NCBI GenBank assembly: GCA_023055355.1
Contig: JALJCS010000004.1
Span: 30,780,744-30,844,743 of the forward strand
DNA length: 64,000 bases
Reading direction: 5' to 3'
From: Agelaius tricolor
Lineage: Eukaryota; Chordata; Aves; Passeriformes; Icteridae
Part shown: positions 61,467 through 64,000 of the stretch, piece by piece
Layout of the letters: each line of letters begins with the position of its first letter
Position numbering within the stretch: position 1 is the first letter of the stretch
Translations under genes and position numbers: made by a program
Notes under the pieces: model-generated
Databases searched by the model: none
What the model was told of the DNA's origin: nothing
What the model saw: the letters and a program-made list of their open reading frames with translations, nothing else

Positions 61467-64000
61467 TCAAATTAAAATTTGCAGCTCAGTATGATTATGG
61501 AGTCAAACATGCTTGGTTGTTGACTTGCTTTATGCATATTAATCTAATGTAAATTTCAACTTGAATCCCAAAAGATCAGAAACCACGTTTCTAGTGATAG
61601 TACTGAATCTTTTGCATGTACGTGTCTGGTTATTTTTAAATACAGAGAAACAGAAAAAAAAAAGGTGCACCAGATGCAGATCCTCTTTAAAAGCACTTCA
61701 AAACATTTCCTTCAAACCCACTTCAATGGCTGTAAGCATGTTTCCAGTTATGACCAGTCTTTCATTCTTAGTAATTTAGGGACCTTATTTTATAGTGAAT
61801 GCAACCAAAACTCCTTGCTTTGATGAAAGCCACCTATATGTTGTACCTCTAGAACAGTATTTCTTCAAATTACTTCAAGTACTGTAACAATACTGAGTAA
61901 CTAGGCATAATGATGTTGTCAATTTAATTCCCACCCCTTCTCACTGCAGCAGAAGGACTAGAAATAAAACATGACAAATAAAAGCCTACTGGCATTCTTC
62001 ACCTATGGTACACAACTCCAGTTAATTCAGTTGTCCTTTAACTCAGTCAAAAGAGGATCACTGCAGCACTGAAAACCCCATCTCATGGAGCCCTTCAAGA
62101 ATGTGTCTGCTAGGCCTTAAACACAGAAGAAAGTGTCAGTACTCCAAACTTTTAACCCCCCTCTCACCTCAGTGTTTTCTGGTCAAGGGCGTCGATCATC
62201 CTATTTGTAGGAGGTGCTGGTAAGAGTGACAGCAAGCTTCCACATACCTTCTCATCTCAGCCTTGCCAAACACCTTCCTATTAATGCTGTCCACCTCACC
62301 CTATTAGCAATTCTACTCTATAACCAAACAAACACAGAAATACTTGTATGGCTGTCTTCCTTTTCACTCTGCTTCTGTGTGTTTGTGACTGACAGATTGG
62401 GTAGGAAACTTTTGCCAATTCAGTAATACAGGAGGTACCAGCTAGGCAGCCAAAGACTTCACACATCAGAACTCACATTCTGGTGAATGGACACATTATT
62501 GAAACAAGGGTGTTTTTCATTGTGACCAAACCAGGTTAAATATCATTACATCTTAATCCTTTTACAAATTCAAAACAGTCCCATATTCAGTCCAATTGCC
62601 TTCCTAGAGCTACAGTTGCTCTCTAATCAGTCCCTCCTGTACTGCCTTTGTTCAGCTACTGAGGGCCACCTTACTGGCCCTTCACAAGCTTTTTCAATGC
62701 AGTAGCTTGACTTGGGCAAGTGGTTAAATATTTTTCCCCTTACCACACAAATGCAAATATATTGCTTGTACTCATCCTGCAAAACCTCTAAATACTTCTC
62801 AAGCTGAGCGTTTAGCCCAGCAGAACTATAATTATGCTAGTAGCTAAATTCCCTTCAATTTTTTTTTCTGGTTTTGCTCCTCCCTTCTCTTTTATACATT
62901 ATAATCCTCTCCCTGCCCTGAAAAAGGCAGAAGGAAAAAAAGGAGGAGAAAAAGAATCCCACTCTTCTTCTCGCCACTTTACTCTATATCCCTGATCTAT
63001 TCTGTATTTTGTAAAAGCTCCTGACTTTAAGTTCCTTTTCCTTTATTTATTCAGGGCATTCTCCATTTCCTGTTTCCTCCTTCCTTTCCTAGCAGCTGGA
63101 CTCCTCAAAGGAACTGGTTCTGCCCCTTTGAGAGGTTTGGGCTTCTTTCCTTTGGGTAGAAGACAAAAGAGCCAGCTCTCCCCAGTATTTCATTTCTTTA
63201 TCACTCAAGGGCATACAAGCTGCTTTCAGAGTTGATAATCTTCCATGTCTTCTTGTGTAACGGCTCTCAAGTCGATAATTTTAAATAATCCATTGCAAAT
63301 AGAAATTATCAATAATCTGCAAACAGGCAACACTCAAAGAATGTCTTCTAATGGGGAAACAAGTTAAAAACTTATATAAACCCTAGAATATACAAGGAAA
63401 TATATCTAGAAAAAGGTTTTAGAAAAGTCATGTTCATGTAATCATTAGAGGTAGTATTGCCACAAAAACTGACAATTTTTTCTTACTTCTGCAATGCAAA
63501 ATACTTCATTTCTGCCTGTGATGAAGTTTAAATTACCAATTTCAGAAGTTTCAGCACTATGAGCGAGCTAAAAATTACATAAAGGGCTGTTTTCATCTTC
63601 TGTTTTTTGTGTGAAAGAAACACACCATTGCATATGTCAGATGATATGTTGCTGTTATCAAGTCTAGATATCATGCATCTGTACTATATAAATGGTTTAG
63701 TTATCATAGTAGCCTTGACAGTAAACATGACGTTCCTAAGTCAACCAGGATTTTCAGGTTACAAGGACAAAAATGAAAAGACACACAAATTATCAACCTG
63801 ACACTCCTACATAGTCTGTGTAATCCACAGCTGACCTGCCATTTCTTTCATTACTTGTACACACAATTTAACGCTTTAAGTATAGCCGTAATCATATAAT
63901 GAGATTTGCTAAAGCCAGACTTTGTGTGAACTAGTCCAACAGTAGCATTTTGATGATCTACTTGCTGAACACCAAGAGTACTTTTCAAATGTTTTGAAAC

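Larger units (their letters stand above)
33496..64000 (-). other. JAK2 5' intronic or upstream region, no coding gene recognised
   Basis: About 30.5 kb upstream of the first coding exon. Mammalian JAK2 has two non-coding exons far upstream of its first coding exon, so most of this is probably 5' intron. Open frames here are short, AT-rich or inside repeats. I recognise no domain, no tRNA or rRNA and no CpG-rich promoter-like block. Content that is recognised (CR1 copies, an LTR, microsatellites, a candidate untranslated exon) is listed separately. Conserved enhancers cannot be judged without alignment. Confidence 0.6.

Noticed and set aside
61349..61552. Lys/Pro-rich open frame resembling a nuclear basic tail
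   Set aside because: It is produced by an A/C-only low-complexity tract.

Overview
The window is vertebrate genomic DNA, almost certainly from a bird. It is AT-rich, with no operons and no dense coding. One spliced gene on the minus strand fills the left half. The repeats are CR1 LINE fragments, several ending in the ATTCTATG-like 3' repeats typical of avian CR1, plus two LTRs of kinds common in bird genomes.

The gene is JAK2 (Janus kinase 2). I placed 21 consecutive coding exons between 33464 (start codon) and 329. They correspond to coding exons 3 to 23 of human JAK2. Every junction has AG/GT splice sites and keeps frame, and the exons sum to 3171 nt (1057 codons). The last two coding exons, about 73 residues at the end of the tyrosine kinase domain, lie left of base 1. 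The FERM, SH2-like, pseudokinase (JH2) and most of the kinase (JH1) domains are intact. No frameshift or stop breaks the gene.

Layout: 1-328 is the start of the intron after exon 23. 329-33495 holds the 21 coding exons and their introns; the introns carry CR1 pieces (about 3.37-3.95, 16.2-17.0, 20.2-20.4 and 25.0-25.4 kb) and an antisense LTR (about 21.0-21.8 kb). 33496-64000 contains no coding gene that I can recognise. It is best read as 5' intron or upstream sequence of JAK2, with more CR1 fragments (34.4-35.0, 52.9-53.5, 56.0-56.2, 56.6-56.9 and 59.2-59.6 kb), a probable solo LTR at about 50.1-50.7 kb and several microsatellites. No CpG-rich promoter is visible, so the JAK2 promoter is probably beyond 64000.

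JAK2 lies on the Z chromosome in chicken, so this window is probably Z-linked; that is inference from synteny. I see no previously undescribed system here. The more interesting details are a two-codon upstream ORF in front of the JAK2 start, several weak 5' splice sites, a candidate untranslated exon near 37.6 kb, and a same-sense LTR in the 5' region.
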